Source: Daedaleopsis sinensis (Eukaryota; Basidiomycota; Agaricomycetes; Polyporales; Polyporaceae). Taken from it: 64,000 nucleotides of DNA. The stretch is taken from positions 3,534,001 to 3,598,000 of the forward strand of contig CM066305.1 in NCBI GenBank assembly GCA_033807695.1. The letters are read 5' to 3'. Below the pieces are notes generated by a model. The model searched no databases, was not told the DNA's origin, and saw only the letters and a program-made list of their open reading frames with translations. A program made the translations under genes and the position numbers. This document shows, in pieces, positions 23,783-35,186 of the stretch; positions within the stretch are counted from its first letter, which is position 1; each line of letters starts with the position of its first letter.

Positions 23783-24890
23783 ACCCGGTTCATGCCCATA
23801 TACTTACTGGTCACAGAGATACACACATGCTCTCCTACTCCCCCTCCCCCTACCCCAATATTGTTTGCGGTAGATCTGCTCACCACATGCATATATCACT
23901 GTCAAATCTTGAGAGTATGGTCATACATATTGCTATCTACTACCGTTGAGTTTCCAGGCTTATCGGACACAATTTACTCTACCTAATGGCTTATCAGTGT
24001 TTCCCCTGATCACACTGATCTCACAGGTTTGGGAGACCTATTCCACAGATCTCCTACCAACATGAATAGTCATTATATGTGTGAACAATGTGCAAAAAAC
24101 AGAATGTCAATATGTGGAGAATTGGTGAAGTAACTGTCCAAACAGCGAAATGTGCACTGTTTGACACTACAGCTGTACATGGCTGCACACACTGCTTGCC
24201 ACTGTAGCTACAAAACCACCTCCTACAGCTAATTCAGGTGTCCTGTGACCAATTCTACATGGATTCCTATGGTTCTCTTTGCAACATGTAGCTATATCTC
24301 TCCTCTTTATTATCTGACATTACGATTGATGAGTATACGAAGAAATCGTCCTTTATGGACGACGTTCCCAGCCAAAAGTGCAACGCGAACCTGAGCCCGT
24401 GGGAAATAACTTTAGTCTCCGAAAGCCCAGAGTAAAGGATTACATAAACGCCAGTAACAAAAAAGTAAGTAACTGATCTAATGGGCAAACCCCATGCTAG
24501 GGTTGGCCTGGCTCGCACGGGAAAATAGTAAGCGCCTGCACTGCCACCAAGCGCCCTCTATCCTGCTGCTTAGGGTCGTAGATGACCTGGTGTGTGTATC
24601 GTGGCTGCGGGCAGACCCTCAGAGTCTGCCCATCATCACTGCCAGTCTCATTCTGCCTTCTCTATCAACTAGTCCGCAGTGGCTGTCAACCGCATTTCAC
24701 ACAGCTGTAGAGTCTAAGCAGTCCTGCTTTCCTGTTTTCAATATCCAACCATTGTTAGAGACACACCATCTATTTGCAGTAAAGTAGCAGACACGTTGCA
24801 GAGATAAGCACAGAAAGCAAAAGTAAGCGATACAAAAATTTCGAGCTACATGCAGTAGAGATACATCTGTCCATGGTGCTAACCAGAGTC
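23783..24890. other. Gene-free stretch inside the left end of the large block
   Basis: About 1.1 kb with no coherent coding signal. It holds the 3' flank of gene A and a minor ORF (24267-24518 minus) with no domain. No further repeats pairing with the right side were seen. Confidence 0.5.
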
Positions 24891-27559
24891 CTACTCTAAC
24901 AGCTCTTCACAAGCACGCCGCAGGTTAGAGGTGATGACATGCGCGGGACGATACTGAGTCAACGCTGATTTCCACTCCCCAATGTTTAGCAAACTCGCGT
25001 GCCCTTCCTTGATGTCCTTTAATCTGCGTTGGAAGTAGCTCTCGTTAAAGCTTGACCAGATCCCATTGTCCATGCCCGAACTGCGCCACTGTGCCTGCCG
25101 CGGCCACCATGATACGTTCTCCGTCTGGCCATGCTGATCTATAATAGGTCCATTCATGTTAGCCTGAGTATCATACCGCCACAATGTTAGCACACCACAC
25201 TTACCGGTGTAGAGCGTGAACACGCCACTGAACACATCCTCCTCTTCCTCAGTCAGGACGTCGTCGATGTAATACATCTTGTCCTTTGTCTGGATCAGGG
25301 CGGCATGCGCTGCGACATTGTCCGATGGTCCCACAAGGACACTCTGCTGAATCTCGTGCAAAAGGCCATTGTCGTAACCCAGTACGCTCATTGCAACCCG
25401 CCAGATGATACCGCCACGCGTGAAGGCCGCACGAATGTGAGGACGCTGAAGAAGCTCCATCACTCGCAGCTCGAACGCTTGATAGTCGAGAGGTGTTGGC
25501 TTAAAACCCGCGCGTCGATAGGTCGGAAGTCTGTAACCAGGCAGAGCAAGGTCCAACGAACCACGAGCTTCGAAGTTTGCAGCGAGACGGACGGTATGAA
25601 AAGGGAGTCCCACGTCCATGAGGTGCATGACGGCCTCTGCTGCCGTCGTGATGCTCTGTCTCCTCAGCAGGTACACAACCACCACTGCTTCAACTGCCAG
25701 CAGCCAGGGAGGATACTCGTCCCGGGTGAATTGAATGAAGTAGAGATTGTGTAGCGATGCGGCAGTGATGTTCGCCCGAGTTATTCGCAGTATCCGTTCT
25801 TGCAAGCCTTCCTGCTCGAAGAGGTATGACTCGTGGCGGGGGTCAAGATCCCAGCAGTCGCGCGTAGCGTCCGTGTATAGAGCGTTCTTGATCATAGCCC
25901 AGGCAAATCCTGCATAAGTGGTCTTGGCAGACGCGTCACCCTCGACCTCGCTGCGGATCATCCCGAAGCACCTGTGGACGTTGGCGTAGAACTGGAGATA
26001 GTTTACCCCGTGGTAGGTAGACATGGTGGGATGAACACCGAAGAAGTCCTCGACAAATGTGTTGGACACCGTGACAATGACACTCTTGGTAGCGATTTGG
26101 CGGCAGATTAGCTCGAGGTCGGACACGATTGCGGAGTGGACAGTGAGGTGATGGAGAGCTCCTGCGGCTGAGACTTGCTCTCTAAGTCCCTCGGCGTCCA
26201 TGTTCTCGTCGGGCTCCATACCGGTTGCACCTAAGTCCCACGTATCGTACAGCCAGCAGTAGTATCTCTGGTCCTCGCGGTACGTTGCCCAGAGCCCGGG
26301 CACTGTGCAGGCCGGTACGAGAACTCGGATGTCAAGGTCTGCCCACTGAGGGCGTATGTCGACGTCGAGGTCACGAGCGGTAGCCCATGTATACACTCTC
26401 AGCCAGGGTGGGGGAGGACCATCTATGGAGGCTTGGGCTTGCCGACGCTGACGACGTTCACGTTGCCAGTCGGTTTCCTTGGCTTGTGCTGCGCGGGCCT
26501 GAGCCTCCAATCGCACGATGAACTTTCGGCGACTCTCTCCTGGCTGCTGATACGGACCTACAGGCCTGAGCGCGTCGACGTTGACGGAGGGTGGGTGAAC
26601 GAACATCTGGTTCTTGTGGAAAAGGACAAACACATCTCGTCGATGAGGGTAAGGGGGGTTCAAGAACGCGGCAACTCCATCATCTGCCACGGGAAGGAAC
26701 TGCTGCATGACCGGATAGCGTGCGCAGATCTTGCGAGCGGTATCCTTTAATCTCCACCAGATGAATAGGGGGATGTGGGACCTCTTGAACACGGGGAGAT
26801 GATCGAGAGCGGGGCAGTTGAGCGGGTCAATGAACACTCCAACACGAAGGCCAGGTGCGAATTTGGAGACGACAGAGTGCTGGAGGGCATCAAGCCACAG
26901 ACTGCTCATACCCTTTGACTCGAGAAACGCAACCCATGTGTGTGCTGTGGCAGGAGTTTTCACCCAGATGGCTATTGCCATGGAACATCGTGCAGCGAGG
27001 AAGAAAAAGGACTCTCTAGCACAGCGAATGGCCCTTGCTGCCTTTTGTGGGGTCCCATGGATGTCGAGATAGCCACGCTCACTGGGATCGGGCCAGTACT
27101 GCACGGGGACCATTCCACTCCTTTCGCGGTCGTGGCTTTTGAAGATGAGGAGCTCGAACGCGACGTGACAAAGCAGTGTTTCGAGCTGCTTCCACATCTG
27201 CCTGATCTCCCATGCAAGTCCCCACTCGTTCTGAGCGTACTTGATGGGGCGTAGGGCTTTGTCATCAAGAGCGAGTCGTGAGAGAAGAATGTCGGTAGCC
27301 GTGCTCGAGCGGAGAAGGTATGCCATCTCTGGGAATTCGGGCGTGAACCAACGAGGGGTCTGCATTTCTCTAAGGGACTCGGGCAGAGTAACCTTGGGAT
27401 TGGGAAGGGCGGGGATGGTGATATGGTCGGGGACATTGATGACAGTATATACAGTCTTGTCAGCGTCGCTGAAGGTGTGGATATTCTCCCTCCTATGCCA
27501 GTTAGGTGAGTGATTAATATCGCCACAGCAGAGGGATGATCATACTGTAGGACCGGCAT
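24891..27559 (-). CDS. Gene A: uncharacterised 849-aa protein
   Basis: Exons are 27559-27546, 27492-25205 and 25138-24891, giving 2550 nt, 849 aa. The 66-bp intron at 25204-25139 is open in frame but has a perfect GTAAGT donor, a GCTAAC branch site and a TATAG acceptor, so I remove it. I do not recognise the family. No signal peptide or membrane helices are evident. There is a charged Arg/Gln/Ala-rich coiled-coil-like stretch around residues 310-350 (RLEAQARAAQAKETDWQRER). Features include GVFIDPLNCPALDHLP and YYCWLYDTWDLGATG. Codon use and intron style are like the host genes, and there are no disabling mutations over 2.5 kb, so it is likely under selection. Upstream in-frame sequence could hold another exon beginning near 27611. 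Confidence 0.65.
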
Positions 27560-28160
27560 ATCGAGTTCTGTGCGTTTGAGGAGGAGACGTGGAAGGAACA
27601 GGGCGAGGGACTGTCAAAGGTTAATATTTTTCAAACAATTGCTTGCAGCTAGTATTCTCACAGTCGTATTGTGGGTGACTGAGTGGCCTCTGGTGTTAAT
27701 AGATGGCCTGTGGCAAGACTAACACGGGATATCTTACCGAGTCTTGATGTACTTACCGTTCAAGACTTTAATGATGCCATACATTCAACCAGAATGCGTA
27801 TACTGAACGCTTACCTTGAATCACGATTGTATGCACTATAATCCTTCGTACTCACAACACTTGAATGATGGGGAAACACCGGAGTCTTGTTGCCAGAATG
27901 CCAATACAAAGTTTCCTACTACTACAATACTCCGGGTACGGGTTGCTTGAGGGATAGATCTACGTTCTACAGCCGTTCATACAAGCTGGTACAACGTAGT
28001 CTATATCGCGAGTGGACCGGACGGGGAGGAAGAGTGAGGGAGCGAGGGCGAGAGGACGGTAGCAGTGGTGATGGCGAGAGGCTGGTGGAAGTGGTGATCT
28101 CGGGCCGGAGGTTGGTCGTCAAGTAGAGCGAGTGGCGGGAGTTGTCGGGTGGTGAGAGAG

Positions 28161-28290
28161 GCGACAACGGGGTGGGAGAGATGGAGGCAGGAGTGAGAGA
28201 GGCAGAGATGTCGGCAAGAGAGGCGAAGACAGCGGCGAGAGAGGCGGAGACAGCGGCGAGAGAGGCAGAGATAGTGGGGAGGGGCACGGA
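28161..28290 (+). repeat. Purine-rich tandem repeat
   Basis: About four to five imperfect copies of a 21-bp unit around GGCGAGAGAGGCGGAGACAG. It is strongly strand-asymmetric (G/A on plus). Confidence 0.7.
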
Positions 28291-28486
28291 AGGTGGCGGG
28301 AGAGGCGGGATGATGGTGGCGGAAGGGAAGGAGGGATAGGCGCCAGACTGTTCCATGGAACAGTCCCGTAAGACACGCTGAAAGCGCCTGGAACCTTCTC
28401 GATGGTTCTAGAAGCTTCCACCCACTTGAGCTCCGGACTTCGAGCCCGGATCCCGGCCTAGACGGCCAGAGATGCCTCGAGCCGCC

Positions 28487-28606
28487 TAGAATGTTCTAGA
28501 ATGTTCTAGAACATTCTATGGCACGTGAGCTCTGGGTCTCGAGCCCGGCTGCAACCAGACGTGCCCAGAACCTTCGAGAACCTTCGAGAAGGTTCCATGG
28601 CACGTG
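28487..28606. promoter_or_regulatory. Duplicated heat-shock-element array plus CACGTG module
   Basis: Positions 28487-28518 hold six alternating GAA/TTC pentamer units (GAAtgTTCtaGAAtgTTCta...), followed by TGGCACGTGA (E-box 28522-28527). Positions 28568-28595 hold six more units (GAAccTTCgaGAAccTTCga...), again followed by TGGCACGTGA (E-box 28601-28606). A weaker third copy lies at about 28390-28420 and a GTTCCATGGAAC palindrome at 28350. HSF trimers bind such inverted nGAAn arrays; the target gene is unknown (A or B). Confidence 0.55.
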
Positions 28607-28669
28607 ACTGGAGAACTTCGAACTTCGAAGTCCGCCTTTCCTCTTGTCTTCCACCACCACCACTCCCCC

Positions 28670-28945
28670 TCCCAGCTCGTCGTCCTCTGCCCTCCGCTCG
28701 TCGTCCTCCGCCCTCCGCTCGTCGTCCTCCGCCCTCCGCTCGTCGTCCTCCGACTTCCGCTCGTCGTCCTCCGCCCTCCGCTCCTCGTCCTCCGCCCTCC
28801 GCTCGTCGTCCTCCGACTTCTGCTCGTCGTCCTCCGCCCTCCGCTCGTCGTCCTCCGACTTCCGCTCGTCGTCCTCCGCCCTCCGCTCGTCGTCCTCCGC
28901 CCTCCGCTCGTCGTCCTCCGACTTCCGCTCGTCGTCCTCTGCCCG
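28670..28945 (+). repeat. 21-bp C/T-rich minisatellite
   Basis: About 13 copies of CGCTCGTCGTCCTCCGCCCTC and a CCGACTTC variant in a non-random order. The period is a multiple of 3, which explains the long multi-frame ORFs through it. It is probably non-coding. Confidence 0.85.
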
Positions 28946-29530
28946 AGTCGCCTCGTCACCTCGCCTCGCCCTTGTCGCCTCGCCCTTGTCGCCTCGCCTC
29001 TCCCTCGTCGCCTCTATCCGGCTTGTGCTCCCCCACCAAGCTCCGTATTCCGGCTGGCCTTCAACAGTGTCGGGTTCGTTGAACGGCCCGAGACTTCGAC
29101 CACTCCTGAACGTACCCGGTACCCCAAGGCCTCACTCCCCATCCCTCCGCGACTGCATAGGCTGCAGGAGTGCGTACACAGCACGCCAAGGTGAGTAACC
29201 TTTGTTCTATTCGGTAAGTTGTTCGTATACTAACTGAAAGCCCACGGTCTGTTGCTTCCCATGTCCTCTATCTACCTTGCACCCATTGTTCTTTGCCTAT
29301 AAATGCTATGTCATACCTTCTGTACGAACGTTATAGTACACTCTATGCCCTTTAGACCGACCGCTTCAACCTTTGAATCTCAGGTATGTGACTTCAACAG
29401 TTTCAACGCTTCATTGAAGGAGGCTTCAAATCTTGTAAGACAGTACTGTAAGTACACTCTCTGAGTCTTAGTACGATGTCAAGGACCTATAGTCGGTCGA
29501 TCTCTATCATGTATTAGGGAGAAGCAATCC

Positions 29531-29599
29531 TATTGGTCCGTGCGGGAATCCGTCGTTGATGGCCATCAACGACGGATTCCTGGATAGACCAATCAGGTG
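29531..29599. repeat. Perfect 36-bp palindrome within a longer hairpin
   Basis: GGAATCCGTCGTTGATGG (29547-29564) is followed with no spacer by its exact reverse complement (to 29582). Outer arms CCTATTGGTC (29531-29540) and GACCAATCAGG (29589-29599) also pair. Confidence 0.85.
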
Positions 29600-30036
29600 G
29601 CTCAGACACTAAGCACAGAGGTGCTTTTGTCTTCGAATCTGGCTGCCTTCATGAGCCTCAGATCTGTTACACACTTCTCGTCTGCTCAGTGTACATAGGT
29701 AGTATTAGAGATATAATACCGAATAGATGTGTCTATGATACACCAGGGCCTTAAGTGTAACTGAGAATTAACGAGCATTACATCAGGTATAGTGTCGATT
29801 GCCCCTGCTTGCTGATACGCAATCGATCCGACACTTTGCCCTGTTTTTTCCCCTTGAACGATACGCCCACTGCACTGACTGGTCACGCTTTGCCCTCTCT
29901 TCCTGTCGCTTTCGATCAACGGCAAACGACTTGGCCCTCTTCGACCTTGACCCTCATCTGCCAGGTCCCTGCAAACTCTCTAGCCTCCCCTCTTGCACTT
30001 CCTCCACATCCAACGACTCTGTCCTTATCAAGCACA

Positions 30037-33000
30037 ATGTCCCCTGTTGACGAATATTCTGATATGCCCGAGCTAAGGGACGTATCAGACGACTCCTCCG
30101 TCGACGAACGTGAGTCTCCACCTCCTCATATGTGGTTTGCGTTGCCAATATCGGTGCTTCAAGCCCTCAGCCGCCTCTTTCTCCATCGTGGTGTTGATGT
30201 CAATAAGTCTGGTGATCCTGAAGGTGAGTCCCCCTATCTCCAGCGTGTTCTTTATGACCTACGTCTACCACACAAGCCCGCCGCCGTATCCACCCGCCTT
30301 CTGGCTCGGAAGCCATTGTCCTCCCTGGTCGTCATGGTCGTCTGCCCGTTATGTACCGTGTCAACTCCCACCCCCAGCTCTCCCATGTCGACGGTGTACG
30401 CAACATATACATCTACCTGGAGGACACTGACCCAGACTCTATGCTGGAGTACCTGGAGTTCGTCGAGCAGCTCGTGCTGCCCGATGGTACCCAGAAGGGC
30501 GTTCAGGAGGCAGGTAAGCTCTGTTGATCCATGCCGCTGCTATATATGTTATACTAATCATATGCAGGCTACTTGGTAATTGCCCCGGGCGATTACATAT
30601 TTGCACGCGATGTCTGGGGCTCTGGCAAAGCTGAGGACGATGTTGTCCAGGCATGGGTCACGCCTGAGTAAGTTGTTTGTGTTTGTGACAAGCTATATCA
30701 TTCATTCCTTTCCTCCAGAGGTCTCATCGTCGGTTCTCTGGCGGAGGAAATGTCCGCCGCCAGGGATGCTGTTCTCGGTACTGCTGAAGACAGGTCCCCC
30801 CAGAAGGCAACCATCGTCAATGGAGAATATGTCGGCGGGATCGCTTGGGAGCGCGACAGCAAGGCAGTCAACATACACAACTCTGAACGCGCGTACAGCC
30901 TCGCCCAGAGCTATCAAATCCAGAAGAACCTGGCAGGTCCGACTGTGGGCGCGAAGATCCCTGCCACAGAGCCTACTGAGCATAACAACCTTCGGCATCA
31001 GACCATCCAGGTACGTCACCATACACTGTAGACTCTGCATACATATTTATATCTTTGCTTTACAGGCTGCGGCTCCTATCGCTATCACTAGTCTCGAGAG
31101 TGGCCCGCGCGGCCTCTGCGATGCCCTCCGTCTACAGGCAGAGGTCACGAACATGCCTCGTGTCGGGTACGAGGGGAACTACGCCTTCCCCACCATGCAA
31201 CTCAACATTGCGTCGACTAAATCATCGGACACCCTGGCCGGTACGTACAGGGTTCATCTCCTGTCATGTGCTGTGAGGCTAACGCACAATATTGTTAGCT
31301 GCACACTTCAAGGACGACCTTGGTCAGTTCGCGGGCAAGCACGTCGACAAGCATGACTCCGCTGGAGGTTACACATGTATGATCGCGATGAACGATCTCG
31401 CGGAGGGGGAGGACCCTGGTTACTTCATGATAGCGGAGCTCGGGGTTGCGATTGGTACGGACGAGTCTGAGCCCATCATTGTCCTGTAATTGTGCTTACT
31501 GTATGTTGCTATATTGTTTCAGTACTCAACGGTCTCGTCAGTTGCTGCTTTTCTGGGCTGCGCTATCACGGTGGCTTCCCCCCCACTGCTCCGGCTGGAG
31601 TTACGCCTCCCGACTGGTCCTACCGCTTTGTGGTGGTGTGCTATCCATCCGCCTCGATCCTTGATGGCTCGTCGCTTGTGGCCTTTGGTGCTCTACCTAA
31701 GGGAGAGCTTCTGGCTATCACACCTGAGATGAAGGATCCTAGGTAGATACATGTATGTTCTAGTGCTCGCATGTGTATTAACGGTTGAATGTACCAGTTA
31801 CGATCATGTGAAAGCTGGTACCAACTGCGCGAACTGGATCGCCGATGGTCCTTGTCTCACCACACGTCAAGCATACTTAGACTTCATCTATCGCGCCAGT
31901 GGAGAGCTTGTCTACTACCTCACGAACCAAATCCCTTCAGACATCCAGTTTGAGCTCGACTTTGACGTTCTACGTCAGTCTATGTCTCTGCTAGATGAGA
32001 GCGGCGGGCGCATCACTCCCACGGCGTGGGATTTACATCCAGGATCGTCACACAAGTCTGCGGTCTTTGACTGCTCTCGCAAGGACAGTGTCAAGTTGTG
32101 GAATGAGCACAAGAAGAAGCTCGGCAAGTTCATGCCACATTATGTCTTCACCGAGACCAAGCCCGGTACGTCTCATGTTGAAATGTGACATATTATCTTG
32201 CACTGACATTGAATAGATGAACACCCCCGGCTCAAGAACGCTCGCACTGGCCGCTCTACACACAGTTCGTCAATAGTGAGCTATGTGTGATACAGGTCAC
32301 TGACTACCTGTATTTTCAGAGACTGCGAAGGCAAAGCATCCTCCTGCTGCGAAGAAGCCACTGCAAGATGATGCTGCAGACTCAGGAGAAGACGCGGACG
32401 AAGACCAGGATGAAGACGATTGGCCTGAAGAAGACGAGCTCAACCCCTGGCAGTCTGACGACAGCGAGAATGACCATGCAGCACGTCTCGCGCGTCCCAG
32501 CACTCTCGAAAAGGGGAAACGAAAGGAGATATCCTTGTCAGATGAGTCTAGCAGAAAATCGAAGAGACTCCGGATGAACTCTGCCCAGACGGAGCAGGGT
32601 ATGTGATGTCATTGCCTGTTATCACTGAGACTAATGTAGACTTTAATGTGTACTTATAGACTACAACGGGCTTGTTCCTGGGGCAAGCGAGCAGGCCGGG
32701 GGCTCTGGATCATCGGGAACACTGCACATCGAAGTTGGCCATGGGATCTTGCAAGATGTTCATGAGCCGCGTCGCGTCCGTGTTCTAGCTGTTAAGCGTT
32801 AGTCCTTGTGTATGGCGCGACTATGTTGAACGCACTAATGCATTTGCTATAGCCAATTCTGATCAAGTCAGCTTCAAGGAGAGTGCCATTGCAGCATCGA
32901 CGTTCGTTGAGCGCAACGTGAACCCCGATCCAAGTATCGGTGAACCATTTGCATTGTCAGACGTCCCTGCCTCGCAACGTACGTGCAATTTTGTTGTTGT

Positions 33001-35062
33001 ACGTGATAAGAGCTTATATATTATAGCAGGTCGTGGGTTTGAGGATACCGTTCTGCATGTGTTCACGCTCCCGAGACTTCAAGAGCAGCTCGCATGTCTG
33101 AAGCATCTCGCTGTCCGTGTTGAGGAGCTGAATAACTCTGAGTACCAGACGCCAGGCATCGACTCCTTCTTCGACAGCCTTCAACATGCCCCAAGAGCAT
33201 CCTTTTCCTTTGCTCGGGACGTTGCTGAGCTATGGCACGTGTGGTCCCTCCATGAAGAGCTCTTAGAAATCGCAGATCTGACTCTTGCGGTGGAGCGTCG
33301 TCGTCTAATGGTCTCGAATGCTGCGGCTTGGTTGTGGCTGACGCAGGATTGCATGGCACATACACGCGCTGTTGTCGCTGACCTCCAGATGCCCTCGAAC
33401 TCGCCCGTTCGACAAACACCTGTCCTGGATGATTGGCTCGCCACCCTTGTGCGCGACATTTACGCCCTCTGGTCCACACGCCAGGGGGGTGATCTGCTAG
33501 CTTCCCGCTATCTACCAGGACTCTCAGTCGTCGAGGAGAGTATTCACGTCCCTCGAATCTCTGCCAACCAATCCCAGGTTGCTGACGCAATCTGCGTTGA
33601 AGTGATCAAGATCATCCGCAACTGGCTCGCTTTCCCATCCAATACCCAGCTCCTCTCCGCATACTTCGTCGTGTACCTCGTGGCAACGTTGAAGAACGTT
33701 GATGTCCTGCTATTCTCAGACATCTGGCACTTCCATCAAAGCATGAAGACTCTGCTGTTTGGGCACACTGGAGTAAACTTGAATTCCATCCGACACCAGT
33801 CGCTCAAGATCTCGTTGCTCACTCCTCTTCTTCAAGCCCTACGAGAGTGTCCCGCCGCCGATCCGTGCACCGAAGAGGCGGAGACTCTGCGTCAGATCAC
33901 AGCAGCGGTGACATGCTGTAGCCCTACGCTTCAGGGGTTCGCACAGGCCATTGAGACTCTTCTCAACATCAGCAGTGGATGCCCAGATGCCCCGTCCATT
34001 GCGATCCCTGGCTTGTATCGCAAAGCGACGCGGCAGCTGCTAGATGGGTCATCCAAGCGTCTCCAGCCAGGCGAGCCATCAGGATCTCAAGCTCCCGGTC
34101 CTCTTCCTCCTATGCTCCCCCCGGCAGATGGTGTTGTACCACAACAGTCTCACCTGTGCCTTCTGGCTCTCGTCCGCGACCTTATACCTCTTGCACGAGA
34201 TCCCACTCATACTGCGACCACTCCCTCACAACGACTCGTATCGTCTCACCTTGACCACTATCTCCCTTTCCGCGAACACGCCCCGACTCGTCAGACTGTC
34301 ACTAGTGAAGGCGGCCCTTTTCATCATTCACTTGCCTCTAAGCCCGGTGGATTTGCAAGTCAGGCCATGTCCCGCGCCCTGCTCTTTGACTCCCCAGCAA
34401 TTCACCAACATCTCACGAAGGGATACTTTGCTGATGTCGCTGCTTGGAGTGACTTCATCATGAGTCAGGGGTATGATGGAACACTCCATAGCATATCGGG
34501 CTTGGTCAACATCTCTTGCTATGGGTCAGCGCAGTGGCCACGGGTCCAGACTCTCACCGACGTCTCGCCGTACTTCGCCCGTGAGGCTGCGTGGCACACA
34601 CTTCTCAAGTCTGGACAAGTGCAGTTCACTGTATGCCTGGACTGGTTGCAACTCACTTACCCCGGCGTGCGCGAGGGTGGCCGTGACAGACCTGTCAAGT
34701 ATCTCCCGCTCCTAGGTCCGCTTACCGCCTATCTGCTCACCGCAGACTTGGTGTACTCTGGACACGTTGCAGCTCCTACTGTGACCGAGTTAGGTGTCAT
34801 CATCCACAACAACAATCTCGGCTCTCGCAACTGCTTAGGCATCCTCGCCCCACAATGCTCGTCCACCGCCAATGTCACCACTATCGTCACTGCATTCCAA
34901 GAAGTCTACACGTTCCTGTCAGATGCTCTTACTGCAGAAGAGAAGGCCGCGATCACATTTGATCCAATCATGGTAGAGCATCTTCTCTGCAAGTACCAGA
35001 GAATCCAGTGTCGTCTAGGTACTGTTAAAAAGCCGAAGAAAGGTGGGAAGGGCAGGAAGTAG
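30037..35062 (+). CDS. Gene B: 1434-aa protein with 2OG-Fe(II) dioxygenase core
   Basis: Fourteen exons: 30037-30109, 30164-30223, 30277-30513, 30568-30667, 30719-31010, 31066-31240, 31299-31454, 31523-31742, 31798-32165, 32217-32264, 32320-32598, 32660-32797, 32853-32978 and 33030-35062, giving 4305 nt. Residues about 310-410 read as a double-stranded beta-helix dioxygenase. They show HVDKHDSAGG with the His327-x-Asp329 pair, then GYFMIAELGVAI, then RYHGG with distal His380, then WSYRFVVVCYPS with Arg399 at the usual 2-oxoglutarate-binding spacing. Enzymes of this fold hydroxylate or demethylate; the substrate cannot be told. Basidiomycetes are known to carry expanded TET/JBP-type members linked to transposons, and this could be one, but an AlkB or prolyl-hydroxylase-like type is not excluded. 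An acidic, K/R-containing disordered linker (about 577-690) precedes a helical C-terminal region of about 680 aa of unknown family, ending KKPKKGGKGRK. Confidence 0.65.
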
Positions 35063-35186
35063 ATTGATAGGTGGCCGGGCAGATGTAAGTAGATTAGAAA
35101 GATGTTAAGTGTAGACTGAACGAACGTGCTGAATGTAGTGGTATGTGCGAGAATGTAGACAACTGGTAAGATACTAGAGCAGAGAA

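Larger units (their letters stand above)
27560..30036. other. 2.5-kb intergenic region between divergent genes A and B
   Basis: No supported gene. It contains a purine-rich 21-bp-type tandem (about 28161-28290), two heat-shock-element-like arrays, each with a CACGTG box (28487-28527 and 28568-28606), a 21-bp C/T-rich minisatellite (about 28670-28945) and a long perfect palindrome (29547-29582). ORFs of 120-196 codons across the minisatellite are open in several frames on both strands because the repeat lacks stops, so I reject them. Confidence 0.6.

Noticed and set aside
28604..29198. Three overlapping plus-strand ORFs of 184-196 codons and a 147-codon minus ORF
   Set aside because: All are created by the stop-free 21-bp minisatellite; simultaneous openness in several frames argues against coding.
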